A stretch of 35,127 bases of DNA. Source: an uncultured Eubacteriales bacterium (GTDB lineage: Bacteria > Bacillota > Clostridia > Oscillospirales > CAG-272). The notes under the pieces were generated by a model, which was given only the letters and a program-made list of their open reading frames with translations, did not search any database and had not been told where the DNA came from. Position 1 is the first letter of the stretch. Every line of letters begins with the position of its first letter. Location: contig CATWNM010000024.1 in assembly GCA_958352145.1 (NCBI GenBank), positions 1-35,127 on the forward strand, read 5' to 3'. Positions 25,443-33,128 of the stretch are shown here, piece by piece. Both the position numbers and the translations under genes were made by a program.

Positions 25443-26141
25443 TTACGCTACGTAAAATTCCGCAAGATCGTCCAGACGAACGCAGCCGAGGGGCAGGCCA
25501 TACGCCGCGCCGCAGTCGATTGCCAAATGGTTATTCAGCGAAAATATTCTGCCCTTATAATCAGGATGGATCTCGGCGGTCGGACGGTGTCCTGTCACAA
25601 GCACTCTATCTTTAAAGTAGACCCGACCATAATCAGGCGCGGTGTACAACATTTCCTCTAAACGGTAATCATCAAGCGGGCGCTCCGCCGAAAAGTTCTC
25701 CAGTCCTGCGTGCACAAGCACAAATTCCCGCCCGCCGGCCGTGACCTCTTCGTACGGAACAAATTCTTCGAGATATTCCAAAATCCACGCGCGGTCATCT
25801 TTCGGCATTGCACGGAACGCGCGAACGGTCTCCTGACCGCCCTGCTTTCCCCATTCGGCAAACGCGCGCATCGTATCCGCGTCAAAGTTTGCCGCCGTTT
25901 TTTCACTGAGGCTGCCTTTGAGGTGCCGCAAAAGCGGAAGCGCGCGAAACTCATGCTCTCCGATAATCGGAAAAACGTTGGGTCTTGCGGACATATCCAT
26001 CAAAATCCGCAGTCCGTCTGCGCCCATGTCGATCACATCGCCGAGCACATACAGCGTGTCCGCTTCCGAAAACTGGATTTTTTTCAGCATAGCGGCATAT
26101 TTTTCATAGTCGCCATGCAGATCTGAAATTGCATAGATCAT
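25443..26141 (-). CDS. PPP-type metallophosphatase
   Basis: A 232-residue calcineurin-like metallophosphatase of the bacterial PPP (serine/threonine phosphatase, also diadenosine tetraphosphatase-like) group. Metal ligands are seen in SDLHGD (D7, H9), GDVIDMG (D35), and later VHAGLE and VTGHRPT. The usual GNH[DE] motif reads GEHE (residues 61-64), so a metal-ligand Asn is replaced by Glu. The ATG at 26141 begins exactly at the family N-terminus MIYAISDLHG and has GGAGG in front. The longer frame to 26312 has no ribosome site. It stands between two secreted enzymes but is itself cytoplasmic, and no functional link is evident. The protein substrate is unknown. Confidence 0.88.
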   Translation of the reverse strand: MIYAISDLHGDYEKYAAMLKKIQFSEADTLYVLGDVIDMGADGLRILMDMSARPNVFPIIGEHEFRALPLLRHLKGSLSEKTAANFDADTMRAFAEWGKQGGQETVRAFRAMPKDDRAWILEYLEEFVPYEEVTAGGREFVLVHAGLENFSAERPLDDYRLEEMLYTAPDYGRVYFKDRVLVTGHRPTAEIHPDYKGRIFSLNNHLAIDCGAAYGLPLGCVRLDDLAEFYVA

Positions 26142-26469
26142 TCCGCGTCCTCCAAAATGTTCCTCCGCAGCCGCGCCGGAAACGGCTTGCAATACAAAGC
26201 AGCGCAGCCAAATTCCGTGACACATATTGTATAGTTTACCACAAACCAAAAATAAATTCAATATACGCCGGAAAATTTTTCTTTCCACAACGAGGCAAAG
26301 TGCATGGAACAAAAACTAGAATAAAAAGCACATGCGAGGCGGACATATATCCGTCTCGCATGTGCTACAGAACAAACTACCTTTTGTTTTTGTACAGGAT
26401 CAAGCCGGAAGTTCCCGTTCCAGGCCCCCGGCTTTTTATCAACGCAAACGCTGTCAGCCTCAAATACGT
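26142..26469. other. Intergenic region between metallophosphatase and GH43 genes
   Basis: Both genes are on the minus strand. The region holds the GH43 terminator (26322-26365), an AT-rich stretch near 26220-26290 that likely contains the metallophosphatase promoter, and a weak plus-strand hairpin (AAGCCGG / CCGGCTT, 26402-26434). No gene is seen. Confidence 0.5.
26322..26365 (-). terminator. Terminator of the GH43 gene
   Basis: A 16-bp stem GCACATGCGAGGCGGA / TCCGTCTCGCATGTGC with one wobble pair, followed on the minus strand by TTTTTATT. Confidence 0.8.
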
Positions 26470-29031
26470 TTATTTTACCGTAACCAGTTTACCGCCGGAC
26501 GTCGTACTGAAATGAGAGACGCTGGCGTTATCCACGTAAAAAGCGCGCATCAAATATCCATAGGTCTCGCCGCTTGTGAGACCTGTATCCGTGTAGGCAG
26601 TCGCATTGGGATCAGTGATGGTCTTATACAAAGTATACGCAGTTTCACCAGGCGCTTTTCGGTAAATTTTATAACCGGTCACGCCGTCTATCTTATTCCA
26701 ACTCAGTGCGACCGATTTGGACGCGGCGCTGGCGGTGAACGTAAGCATTTCCGTGATTTCCGCGTCGTTTACAACTTTCTCCCCGCAAATATAGCATGTT
26801 TTTGCATATTCGATCACGCTGCCGTTGATCAGGCAAAGCTCGGGCGAATACATATGTTTCCCCTCAGCGTGATAGTCGGCCGTGCGCGCCTGCATGTACT
26901 GCATGCTTGTCGCGCCCGCAGGTGTTCCAAAGTTCGGGAATTTATAGGTCTTGCCGTTGATCGTTTTATTGATAAAAGTGAATTTTTTGGTGTATACGTT
27001 CCGCTCCGCCCACCAGGAAGACCCCTCCGGCACCGTCAGCGACGGATTGGCGTGGTAAATCATCCACCATTCGCCGTTCTCTCCCTCGACAAACGTGCCG
27101 TGACCTGGGCCGTACATGGAATTGCCCGACTGGAAGACCGGCGTTGTGCTTTTCGTCCAGCTGGATGCGGAAAGCGGATTGCTGCCGGTCAGCGTCAGGA
27201 TGCCATAGCAATAATACTGCGTCCAGCTTCCGCTCGCCGAATAGACGATATGCGTACTGCCACCGTATTGCAAAACCTGAGGCCCTTCGTTGACGTCCGG
27301 CGTGCCCTGCTTTTCCCAATCATACTCCGGCGTAGATATCAGCACCCGCGCGCTGCTGATCTGGGTGGGGCTCGACATCTGGGCAATGTACAAATTCTGC
27401 ACGCCGTTGGTCGAACCCGGCCATCCGGACCACACGAAATACAGATTGCCGCCATACTTCAGCACCGTGCCGTCGATCGCCCAGCGGTTGGTGGAATCGG
27501 TCAGCTGCCCGACCATCGTAAAATCGCTCAGCGGATCGTTCGGATTGGTGGAACGAAGCACATACATCCGGTGATTTGCGTTGGTTCCGTCATCTGCGGC
27601 GAAATAAATATACCAGCCCGCCGCGCTTGAGCCGACCGTCGCCGCATCAAAATAATGTAGTTCGGGCGCCCAATACTCTTTTTTGGCGTTGGCAATCGTC
27701 GTATCGTTTGCGGTAAATACCGTATGCGTCTGCGTACTCAGCGTACCAAACGGCACCGACCCGTGTGCGGCGACTTTGATCGCCGGCACGCCGTTTTCAC
27801 TCGAAGAAAAACAGTAATAATAAACGTCGTCTTTCTCGACGACATACGGATCCGCTTTATCGCCGATCGGATTTGTAAAGCGCGTCAGTTCCGTCGGATT
27901 TGCAGACAAGGTGAGCGTTCCCGTCCGATAAACCGGAAACCCTTTGATTTTCTCTTTGTCGAGCACACTCTCTTTATACTTCAAAATCGTGCTGCCGATC
28001 ACGCCATACCCGCAAAAATCAGCATTGAACGTTCCGCCGGTCACCACCACGGTCGCGTCGCTGTATATCTGGTAGCCGCCCACGTTCTCCGTGACCGTCT
28101 GCTGCGCCAGCCGGAAGCGGTGGTTGAACGTTCCGCCGGTAATGCGGACCAAAACGTTCGCCGTGTATTTTTTCACCGAACGCTCAGCCGTAGCGCTGAT
28201 GGTTCCGATGCGTTTGATCGGCACGACCGGCGTGTGGAACGTTCCCCCGCTGATCTCCATATACACACGGCCCGTATGGTTATTCATGCCTGTCGCGCTG
28301 ACATAATGCTTGTCGGCATTCCGCCCGTAGAAAGTTCCTCCGCGGATGATCACGGACACATTGCCGCTTAAGTTTCCAACCGGCTGTGTGCCGCTCGTCC
28401 TATGGTGACCGCCCGACACAAATCCCCATGTTCCGCTGCAGATCTGCACCGTATAGCTGCGCGTCGTGCTCGCGCCGGTCAGCGTCGCAGGATTATTATA
28501 GCCGCCGATGACCGACGGATAGATAAAACCGGCATCTCCGGAATCGTTTGTTACAGTGATCCCGGTTCCAAATCCGATGCTGTGACACCGTCCGGAGAAG
28601 ATCAAACCGGATGTTTTGATGCTGAACTTGATATTCTCAAAATATGTATCGCAGGCAAACGCCATATTGGCGCTGACAATCATCTTTGCCGACGAGCGGT
28701 AATCCTTGCCGCCGTATTTCGAGGTATACACCACGGTTCCGCCCGCATCCCGCGGCGTAAAAGCGTTGAGCACCTGCACATCCCCACAGATGACAATCGT
28801 ACCGCCGCTGCTCATCAGGCTGTACGCCTTCCCCAGCGTTTTCAGCGGCGCGGACGCACTGGTTCCCGCATTCGTATCGGATCCCGCCGCGTTACTGACA
28901 AAATAAACATCCGTACTGCCGGGTGAAAATCCGCCGTCGGTCTCCGCGAATGCGGAAACGCTGAAAAAGCAGAGCGCCAACAAAATGGCGAGTGTGAAAA
29001 TTGCCGCGTTCCAAAGTCTGTGTTTTTGCAT
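26470..29031 (-). CDS. Secreted beta-helix / GH43 glycoside hydrolase / Fn3 protein
   Basis: An 853-residue modular exported protein. Residues 1-29 are a signal peptide. Residues ~35-380 are a repeat region with many I-x-GGTF strand turns, like that of the esterase-dockerin protein. Residues ~385-690 are a five-bladed propeller of family GH43 (arabinofuranosidase/xylosidase type). The three acidic catalytic residues are visible: D394 in KADPYVV, D520 in WAIDGTVL (the pKa modulator) and E582 in VNEGPQV (general acid). Supporting strands are YWAPELHYF, YIYFAADDG and GPGHGTFVEGENGEWWMIYHA. Residues ~765-853 form a fibronectin type III domain. It probably removes arabinose or xylose side groups from plant xylan or arabinan. 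AAGGAG stands before the ATG at 29031. Confidence 0.88.
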   Translation of the reverse strand: MQKHRLWNAAIFTLAILLALCFFSVSAFAETDGGFSPGSTDVYFVSNAAGSDTNAGTSASAPLKTLGKAYSLMSSGGTIVICGDVQVLNAFTPRDAGGTVVYTSKYGGKDYRSSAKMIVSANMAFACDTYFENIKFSIKTSGLIFSGRCHSIGFGTGITVTNDSGDAGFIYPSVIGGYNNPATLTGASTTRSYTVQICSGTWGFVSGGHHRTSGTQPVGNLSGNVSVIIRGGTFYGRNADKHYVSATGMNNHTGRVYMEISGGTFHTPVVPIKRIGTISATAERSVKKYTANVLVRITGGTFNHRFRLAQQTVTENVGGYQIYSDATVVVTGGTFNADFCGYGVIGSTILKYKESVLDKEKIKGFPVYRTGTLTLSANPTELTRFTNPIGDKADPYVVEKDDVYYYCFSSSENGVPAIKVAAHGSVPFGTLSTQTHTVFTANDTTIANAKKEYWAPELHYFDAATVGSSAAGWYIYFAADDGTNANHRMYVLRSTNPNDPLSDFTMVGQLTDSTNRWAIDGTVLKYGGNLYFVWSGWPGSTNGVQNLYIAQMSSPTQISSARVLISTPEYDWEKQGTPDVNEGPQVLQYGGSTHIVYSASGSWTQYYCYGILTLTGSNPLSASSWTKSTTPVFQSGNSMYGPGHGTFVEGENGEWWMIYHANPSLTVPEGSSWWAERNVYTKKFTFINKTINGKTYKFPNFGTPAGATSMQYMQARTADYHAEGKHMYSPELCLINGSVIEYAKTCYICGEKVVNDAEITEMLTFTASAASKSVALSWNKIDGVTGYKIYRKAPGETAYTLYKTITDPNATAYTDTGLTSGETYGYLMRAFYVDNASVSHFSTTSGGKLVTVK

Positions 29032-29127
29032 AGATCTTTCTCCTTAAAATTATTTTTATATGCAGCCATGCGGCGCATATACAATGAAAAAAGGACAATC
29101 ATGCGTTCTGCAACCGTGTTTTGTTCT

Positions 29128-29156
29128 ATCATATATGACAATTGCTGCGCCGTCAA
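29128..29156 (-). promoter_or_regulatory. Promoter of the GH43 gene
   Basis: Minus strand TTGACG (29156-29151), 17-bp spacer, TATGAT (29133-29128), about 95 bases before the start. Each box has five of six consensus bases. Confidence 0.7.
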
Positions 29157-29246
29157 CATTTTTTATCCTTGTTTTTATGTTTGCTCTCAAAATTTTTTAA
29201 ACAACAAAATATCAAAAACACTGTTTTTACATTTTTTTGTCAGATA

Positions 29247-29279
29247 CAAAAAAAAGACGGCGCACGGCCGTCTCTTTTT
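29247..29279. terminator. Bidirectional terminator-like hairpin
   Basis: A 7-bp stem AGACGGC / GCCGTCT flanked by an A-run on the left and TTTTT on the right. On the minus strand it lies about 125 bases after the end of the CorC-like gene. Confidence 0.6.
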
Positions 29280-29399
29280 CTGTTTTTTTGCTTGTATTTG
29301 TTTTGGCAATTCTTTTAGGTAAAAATCTCGTGCCGAAAGCGCGCATTCCCCACAAAATCATCATGCCCGCCGCGCTCAGAAAAAAGCATGCTGCGAACC

Positions 29400-30662
29400 T
29401 TAATCCCCGGCAGTTTCATCGTCACTTTGAGAAAGTACGCACACGCGCGCTTCTTCAACGCACGCGTCCGCCGCACGCGTAATTTCCACATGCAGATTTT
29501 TATAATCAAACGACATGCCCGCGACCGGATTTTGACCAAGCATCTCGACACACCAGCCGCCGAAAGTGTTGCAATCCGACTCAAAATCCCGGTCGTCTAC
29601 ATCCATTTCATCAAACATATCGTATATATTGGCCTCGCCAAGCACGCGGTAAGTACAAGCGTCCATCTGCTCGATGTCGAGGATAATCTCATCGCTTTCA
29701 TCCCAGATATCGCCTACGATCTGCTCAAGGATATCCTCCATCGTCACGACGCCCAGCGTTCCACCGTATTCGTCGAGCACAACGACCATCTGCGTCTGCT
29801 TTCCGCGCATTTCCTCAAGCGCGGCGGGCAGCTTGACCGTGCTGTGCAGAACCATCGGCGCAAGCATCACATCCGTGACCGTCACCGACGGGTCCGCCGC
29901 GAGCCGTTTATAAAACTGATTGATGTTCAAGATCCCGATGATATTGTCGATACTGTCGCGATAAACTGGCAGACGGCTGTATCGGGAGGCGTTGACGACC
30001 CGAAGATTCTCTGCCGAACTCTCATCCGCGTCCAAAGCCACAAGATCTGTCCGATGCGTGATGATCTCCTCCAGCGTAATATCCGAAAATTCAAGCGCGC
30101 TTTGAAGAAGCTCGCTTTTCTCCTCGTCGATGCCGCCGTCCTCCTCCGCCGTTTCGATCAGCGTAGCCAGTTCCTCCTCGGTCACCGTGGTATCGGCCGA
30201 TCCCCAAATTTTGGAACACAAATGCAGCAAACGGCCGACCACGAAAGCAATGGGCGAAAAAAGCACAATAAAGAAAGCTAAGGGATACGCGGTAATGCAA
30301 GCCGCGGCCTCCGCATTCTGCTTGCATATAACTTTGGGAACGATCTCGCCGAATATAAGGATCAAAATCGTGATAATCACTGTAGCAACCACTACGCCGT
30401 AAGAAGTTCCCTGCGCAACATGCAGCGCAATGACCGTCGCCGTAGAAGAGGCGGCGATATTGACAAAGTTATTGCCGACAAGCACCGCCGTGAGCGCGCT
30501 GTCAAACCGCCCGGATATTTTCTCCGCCAGCGCGGCAAACCGGCTGTTTTCCGCCAGCTTGTGCAGGCGGACGCGGTTGACCGACGTATACGCGATTTCG
30601 GTTCCCGAAAAAAACGCGGAAAAGCAGATCAAAAACACAATCGCCACATAATTCCAAATCAT
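29400..30662 (-). CDS. CNNM/CorC-type membrane protein (DUF21, CBS pair, CorC_HlyC), second of two
   Basis: A 420-residue protein of the so-called hemolysin/CNNM family, now mostly linked with magnesium or other divalent cation transport. The N-terminal DUF21 domain (~1-190) has about four membrane segments and starts FLICFSAFFSGTEIAYTSVNRVRL. It also has LVGNNFVNIAASS and FGEIVPKVICKQNAE. A CBS pair follows (~200-320), with ITHRTDLVALD, YSRLPVY and VVVLDEYGGTLGVVTMEDILEQIVGDIWDE. The C-terminal CorC_HlyC domain covers ~335-410. The ATG at 30662 overlaps the stop of the upstream paralogue as ATGA, a strong sign of coupled translation, so the pair may act together. Confidence 0.92.
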   Translation of the reverse strand: MIWNYVAIVFLICFSAFFSGTEIAYTSVNRVRLHKLAENSRFAALAEKISGRFDSALTAVLVGNNFVNIAASSTATVIALHVAQGTSYGVVVATVIITILILIFGEIVPKVICKQNAEAAACITAYPLAFFIVLFSPIAFVVGRLLHLCSKIWGSADTTVTEEELATLIETAEEDGGIDEEKSELLQSALEFSDITLEEIITHRTDLVALDADESSAENLRVVNASRYSRLPVYRDSIDNIIGILNINQFYKRLAADPSVTVTDVMLAPMVLHSTVKLPAALEEMRGKQTQMVVVLDEYGGTLGVVTMEDILEQIVGDIWDESDEIILDIEQMDACTYRVLGEANIYDMFDEMDVDDRDFESDCNTFGGWCVEMLGQNPVAGMSFDYKNLHVEITRAADACVEEARVCVLSQSDDETAGD

Positions 30663-31951
30663 CCGGCAAGCTCCTCTCTCGCTTCCGCCTCCGTGGCGCA
30701 CACCCGGATAACCACGCTTTTCAGCCTGCCCTCTTCGACGCTGCCCGCCATCACGGCAAGGCGTCCCCACACAAATCCGTCGCCCTCATGCGGTTCTCCC
30801 TCCGTATGATCTGCAAACCAAGCGGCCAGCGTCTTCTTTTGCAGAGCGGGGGCTGGCGGCGGACATCCCATCCGGGAAAACGTCTCGCGCAGCTTCATGC
30901 CCGGCATGATTTCAAAATAATTTCCGCCACGCTTGATAAAACTTTTGTCATATACGTCGTATTCGTCCCAGATCTCCCCAACAAGCTCCTCCAGAAAATC
31001 CTCGATCGTCGCAATGCCGACGGTTTTTTCCGCCTCCCGTATCACGGCGAACTGCCGGCGTCCGCGGCTCATGACCGCAAACAGATCGTCGATCGCCTCG
31101 TCCGGCGCGGCAAAATGCGGATCGATCACAATCCGCCGGAGATTGACCCGCCCGCGGCGCAGCCACGCGCGCAGATATTCGCGCACGGACAAAACGCCTA
31201 CCACAGCATCCAGATCCCCATCGTAAACCAACAGCCTGGAAAACCCGGTATTCTTTACAATGTCAAAAATTTCCTCCGCAGGCAGACGGATATCGACGCC
31301 GGCAATGTCCTCGCGCATGGTCATAACGTCCCTGACCGGCGTTTTGGTGAAGTCCACCGCATTTTGAAGCAGATCGGTCTGCTCTTCATCCAAAGAACCG
31401 CTTTTCTCCACCGTATCAATGATGGTTTCCAGTTCTTCCTCAGTCAGACGTTCATCCGCGCCGCCGCCAAACAGCTTAGAAAACAAATCGCTGATCTTTA
31501 CAAATAAAAAAGACACCGGCGTCAGGATTTTCATCAGCGCGGAAAGCGAACCCGAAAAAGCCAATGCGACCTTTTCACTGTTCGCGTTGGCATAGCTTTT
31601 GGGCAGCATTTCGCTGAATAAAAATACAATCAAAGTCGTAACAACGGTGGCAAACGCCGTATACCCCTCTCCCCACAAACTGACCACGATCACCGTGGCA
31701 AGCGAGGAGCAGGTCAGGTGCATAATATTATTTCCGATCAGAATCGTCGTAAGCGCGCGTTCGAAATCAGCGGTGATGCCGAGTGCGCGCCGGGCTTTTT
31801 TATTGCCGTCCTCGGCGGCGTTTTTAAGTTTGATTTTGTTCGCTCTGGCATATGCGCTTTCGGCGCTCGCAAAATACGCGCCGCCGAAAATGAGCAGTAT
31901 GTAGAAAAAAATTTGCAGGCTTAAGTTACTACTACCCGCGCCAGCGTCCAT
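30659..31951 (-). CDS. CNNM/CorC-type membrane protein (DUF21, CBS pair, CorC_HlyC), first of two
   Basis: A 430-residue paralogue of the next gene with the same domain order. DUF21 (~1-190) contains YFASAESAYARANKIKL, LIGNNIMHLTCSS and FSEMLPKSYANANSEK. The CBS pair contains VMTMREDIAGVDI, FSRLLVYDGD and a second half with FAVIREAEKTVGIATIEDFLEELVGEIWDEYD. A CorC_HlyC C-terminus follows. In the second CBS domain the usual DEYGG reads REAEK, a divergent version. AAGGAG lies 11 bases before the ATG at 31951. It is the first gene of a two-gene operon behind a near-consensus promoter. Cation transport is inferred from the family; the substrate is unknown. Confidence 0.92.
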   Translation of the reverse strand: MDAGAGSSNLSLQIFFYILLIFGGAYFASAESAYARANKIKLKNAAEDGNKKARRALGITADFERALTTILIGNNIMHLTCSSLATVIVVSLWGEGYTAFATVVTTLIVFLFSEMLPKSYANANSEKVALAFSGSLSALMKILTPVSFLFVKISDLFSKLFGGGADERLTEEELETIIDTVEKSGSLDEEQTDLLQNAVDFTKTPVRDVMTMREDIAGVDIRLPAEEIFDIVKNTGFSRLLVYDGDLDAVVGVLSVREYLRAWLRRGRVNLRRIVIDPHFAAPDEAIDDLFAVMSRGRRQFAVIREAEKTVGIATIEDFLEELVGEIWDEYDVYDKSFIKRGGNYFEIMPGMKLRETFSRMGCPPPAPALQKKTLAAWFADHTEGEPHEGDGFVWGRLAVMAGSVEEGRLKSVVIRVCATEAEAREELAG

Positions 31952-31995
31952 GAAAAAACCAACTCCTTGTACATAAGCAATAAAAATTAAGTAAA

Positions 31996-32025
31996 ATTAT
32001 AGCACCCGGGTAAGCAATCTGTCAA
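31996..32025 (-). promoter_or_regulatory. Promoter of the CNNM/CorC-type operon
   Basis: Minus strand perfect TTGACA (32025-32020) and TATAAT (32001-31996) with an 18-bp spacer, 44 bases before the start. Confidence 0.8.
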
Positions 32026-32040
32026 GTCCGAAAAACGGCA

Positions 32041-32085
32041 AAAAACGGAGAACAACTGCAAAAACGGCTGTTGTCCTCCGTTTTT
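32041..32085 (-). terminator. Terminator after the DUF2752 gene
   Basis: AAAAACGGAG...CTCCGTTTTT outer stem with inner ACAAC / GTTGT pairing, directly before the CNNM-type promoter. On the minus strand it ends in T5. Confidence 0.75.
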
Positions 32086-32092
32086 ATTCCGA

Positions 32093-32512
32093 TTAAACGA
32101 TATTTCTCAAAATTCCATATACAAGCAGAACTGCGATCATAAAAATCATGACCACAACCGTAAAGCGATCGGGCTTGGTCCGCCCGCGGCGCACATAGAA
32201 ATAGGCTTCGCGGAGTGCAACCACCACGCCGAGCGGCAGCATGCAGAAAACAGCGGGGTTGTAGCGAAAGGCCGCGGCAAAATCTAGACGCAGCATCGAC
32301 AAGAACATCCGGCTCACCCCGCAGGAAGGGCATTTCAGCCCGGTAACCGTATAAAACACACAGGGGATGCCAACCCCAAGCCAACGAACAACCGCCGCAT
32401 ACAAAAGTCCCAGCGCAAGCAGCGCAAGTGAAAAAAACGCGACCCGGCGAAAGCGCCGAAGAGGCACGTCCGCCGGGGTCCGCTGAGAATCGCAGATTTG
32501 TTGACGCATCAT
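32093..32512 (-). CDS. DUF2752 family membrane protein
   Basis: A 139-residue protein with about three membrane segments (~26-46, ~82-102, ~117-136). It carries the family mark C-P-x-C-G-x-x-R in LKCPSCGVSRMFLSML, followed by a short helix and a second conserved NPAVF-x-x-LP region. DUF2752 has no established function. The two Cys residues near the membrane could bind metal or form a disulphide. The gene starts one base after the stop of the zinc-ribbon/DUF4234 gene, so both are translated from one message. Pairing of DUF2752 with DUF4234 or TM2-like proteins suggests a shared membrane role, which is an inference. Confidence 0.85.
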   Translation of the reverse strand: MMRQQICDSQRTPADVPLRRFRRVAFFSLALLALGLLYAAVVRWLGVGIPCVFYTVTGLKCPSCGVSRMFLSMLRLDFAAAFRYNPAVFCMLPLGVVVALREAYFYVRRGRTKPDRFTVVVMIFMIAVLLVYGILRNIV

Positions 32513-32513
32513 T

Positions 32514-33056
32514 TCATGCAGCAGGCGCCATCTGATTGAGTTCGTTCTGGATCAGGCAATACGAAACGATCGACAGCCCAAAGATCGAAAGAATCAGATA
32601 CAGAATACCGGTATTGGAATCCTGCGCTATGCCGCGCGCCGCCTTGGCGCGATTGACCTGTCCACCCGCTTTGTACATCCAGAAAAACAGATAAATACTG
32701 CAGGTAACGATCGAAAGGAGAACTACCGTGATGCCGGTAGTGCCGTTTGTATCGCCGGAAGCCGTATTCAAATCGTCAGCCATGCCGGCAAGCCAAATCA
32801 GCCCATAAATTCCACAGGTTACGATAGAGAGCAGGATGCATGTTACGATGTTGCGGTTTTTGATCGGTCCGTTCGATCCGCCTGACCCCATGACCGTACC
32901 GGTATAGGTCTGATTCTGTCCGCCGGATGAATTTTGCGCATTCTGATTTTGGTTGTCTGCTGCATTCTGCGTCCCGTCTGCGCCGGTATCCGCGCCGCAG
33001 TTGGTGCAAAATTTCGCACCGTCGGGGAGCATTTGCCCACATTTTCTGCAAAACAT
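32514..33056 (-). CDS. Zinc-ribbon DUF4234 membrane protein
   Basis: A 180-residue protein. Residues 1-21 form a zinc ribbon with C3-x2-C6 and C17-x2-C20 (MFCRKCG...FCTNCG). A low-complexity Asn/Gln/Gly-rich linker (~25-65) follows, then the DUF4234 membrane domain with about three helices (NIVTCILLSIVTCGIYGLIWLAGMADDLN, TVVLLSIVTCSIYLFFWMYKAGGQV, LYLILSIFGLSIVSYCLIQNELN). This combination is common in Bacillota, with no proven function. The ATG at 33056 has GGAGG upstream and starts at the ribbon. It is the first gene of a two-gene operon with DUF2752. Confidence 0.9.
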   Translation of the reverse strand: MFCRKCGQMLPDGAKFCTNCGADTGADGTQNAADNQNQNAQNSSGGQNQTYTGTVMGSGGSNGPIKNRNIVTCILLSIVTCGIYGLIWLAGMADDLNTASGDTNGTTGITVVLLSIVTCSIYLFFWMYKAGGQVNRAKAARGIAQDSNTGILYLILSIFGLSIVSYCLIQNELNQMAPAA

Positions 33057-33084
33057 AGAATTTACCTCCAAAAAAGTTGTCTTT

Positions 33085-33113
33085 ATTATACACTGGATCG
33101 TGCGTCTTGTCAA
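33085..33113 (-). promoter_or_regulatory. Consensus promoter of the DUF4234-DUF2752 operon
   Basis: Minus strand perfect TTGACA (33113-33108) and TATAAT (33090-33085) with a 17-bp spacer, 28 bases before the start. Confidence 0.85.
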
Positions 33114-33128
33114 TATCTGTCGGGCATT

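Larger units (their letters stand above)
29032..29399. other. AT-rich intergenic region upstream of GH43
   Basis: 368 bases. It holds the GH43 promoter and a hairpin (29249-29279) that ends the CNNM-type operon. An open plus-strand frame from a TTG at 29237 encodes a plausible hydrophobic stretch but has no ribosome site and is not called. Confidence 0.5.

Noticed and set aside
26402..26438. Plus-strand terminator hairpin AAGCCGG / CCGGCTT
   Set aside because: Only 7 bp with a 19-nt loop and no plus-strand gene ending there; kept only as a note in the intergenic entry.
26470..27630. Long plus-strand frame opposite the GH43 gene
   Set aside because: Arg/His/Ala-rich shadow of the well-supported GH43 coding strand; no ribosome site and no family motif.
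29237..29482. 81-codon plus-strand frame with a hydrophobic stretch
   Set aside because: It starts at a TTG inside a T-run with no ribosome site, passes through a terminator hairpin and overlaps the end of the CorC-like gene on the other strand.
29400..31951. Haemolysin toxins
   Set aside because: The historic hemolysin name of this family is misleading. The domain set DUF21-CBS-CorC_HlyC points to divalent cation transport.
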